Positions 63,631 through 64,000 of a stretch of DNA of 64,000 bases are shown in pieces. Numbering within the stretch: position 1 is the stretch's first letter; the number at the start of each line of letters is the position of its first letter. The notes beneath the pieces are model-generated. The model was not told the origin of the DNA, ran no database searches, and saw only the letters and a list, made by a program, of their open reading frames with translations. This DNA is from Halobacterium jilantaiense (GTDB lineage: Archaea; Halobacteriota; Halobacteria; Halobacteriales; Halobacteriaceae), in the NCBI RefSeq assembly GCF_900110535.1, contig NZ_FOJA01000001.1:1426001-1490000 (forward strand), written 5' to 3'. Both the position numbers and the translations under genes were made by a program.

Positions 63631-63715
63631 ACTTCCAGATTCGGGACGCGTCACGAAAACGTACCGGTTCGCGGGCGTGGTGAGGCTTATCCGTCCCGCA
63701 CACCGAACCCCGAGC

Positions 63716-63976
63716 GTGAAACTCCTCGACGCGGTCAGCCTCGCCGTGGCAGTGGCGTTCGCGGCACCGGCCGCGCTGCTCGGCGTCGAGACGCTGCTCG
63801 GCGGCGACCCTACCGGCTGGGTCTTCCTCGCGTTCGCCGCCGGCATCCTCGGCTTCGAACGATACGTCGTCACGCCCGACGACATCCCCGCGATGTTCGC
63901 ACAGAAGACAGCCAGCGCGGTGGTCGAAGACCCGGACGACGAACCGCGAGACGACGGCGAGTCCGGCACTCAGTAG
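63716..63976 (+). CDS. DUF7533-type small membrane protein
   Basis: An 86-residue protein from GTG 63716 with two hydrophobic helices (AVSLAVAVAFAAPAALLG and WVFLAFAAGILG) and a conserved-looking YVVTPDDIPAMFAQKTA, a pattern known from haloarchaeal DUF7533. The C-terminus is acidic. A TATA-like GGCTTATCC lies about 28 nt upstream. Function unknown. Confidence 0.7.
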   Translation: MKLLDAVSLAVAVAFAAPAALLGVETLLGGDPTGWVFLAFAAGILGFERYVVTPDDIPAMFAQKTASAVVEDPDDEPRDDGESGTQ

Positions 63977-64000
63977 TCGAGTTTCGGCACGACCGACCGC
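63970..64000 (-). CDS. Possible C-terminus of a gene cut by the window edge
   Basis: On the minus strand the last 31 bases read as ...SVVPKLDY followed by TGA at 63970-63972, in a haloarchaeal codon style. The stop overlaps the convergent DUF7533-type gene. Only about nine residues are visible, so no family can be given. Confidence 0.3.
   Translation of the reverse strand, partial: RSVVPKLDY

Overview
The window is chromosomal DNA of an extreme halophilic archaeon of class Halobacteria, most likely Halobacterium or a close relative. Evidence: about 65-70% GC; very acidic predicted proteins; split archaeal RNA polymerase genes in the order rpoH-rpoB''-rpoB'-rpoA'-rpoA''-nusA-rpsL-rpsG; archaeal L10e, aEF-2 and aEF-1A; short leaders with TATA-like boxes about 25-30 nt before many starts; Tat lipoproteins; archaeosortase A; and many families restricted to haloarchaea. 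No rRNA operon, insertion sequence or CRISPR array is visible.

Layout. 1-4.4 kb: a 3'-truncated flavin monooxygenase, two ATP-grasp ligases around ribosomal protein L10e, and Hsp20. 4.5-7 kb: type II GAPDH with a TrmB-like operator, a 33-aa ORF, an M29-like aminopeptidase and a hairpin-rich intergenic element. 7-10 kb: a zinc-finger protein followed by three methyltransferase-like genes. 10-14.6 kb: a pilin-like protein divergent from a HerA-like ATPase, then molybdopterin/SAMP genes (moaA, ubaA, mobB-moaE fusion). 14.8-16.4 kb: archaeosortase artA, an AT-richer PD-(D/E)XK nuclease and tRNA-Asp. 16.5-26 kb: the RNA polymerase/nusA/S12/S7 cluster. 26-31 kb: a PQQ-type sugar dehydrogenase, a DUF5781 metalloprotease-like protein and a transducer-opsin pair. 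31-37 kb: EF-2, a leader-ACT-homoserine dehydrogenase operon, EF-1A, S10 and tRNA-Ala followed by copies of its 3' tail. 37-47 kb: a metzincin-like lipoprotein, RNase R, small zinc proteins, PUA and DUF1028 proteins, a duplicated lipoprotein pair, sepF and conserved haloarchaeal proteins. 47-64 kb: a geranylgeranyl reductase-family gene, LUD protein, HNH nuclease, uvrA, esterase, YbaK-like deacylase, SDR, UspA, AIM24, ROK kinase, a Tat/C-terminally anchored LVIVD protein, NifU-like, FAU-1, PrsW, riboflavin synthase and two edge genes.

The most interesting system is at 28.5-30.9 kb. A two-TM, Htr-type transducer with almost no extracellular part overlaps a seven-helix membrane protein that aligns with sensory rhodopsin. 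In my hand alignment the retinal-binding Lys is Arg and both counterion Asp residues are lost. The pair keeps the htr-sop gene order but should not form a retinal Schiff base, so it may sense something other than light, or light by another route. Other leads: a 35-codon leader ORF with rare Thr-Thr-Ile-Val codons before the homoserine dehydrogenase operon; a palindromic TrmB-like site at gap; two extra copies of the tRNA-Ala 3' end just downstream of the tRNA; a stem-loop repeat family after two stop codons; and a lipoprotein pair with near-identical ends and a divergent middle.
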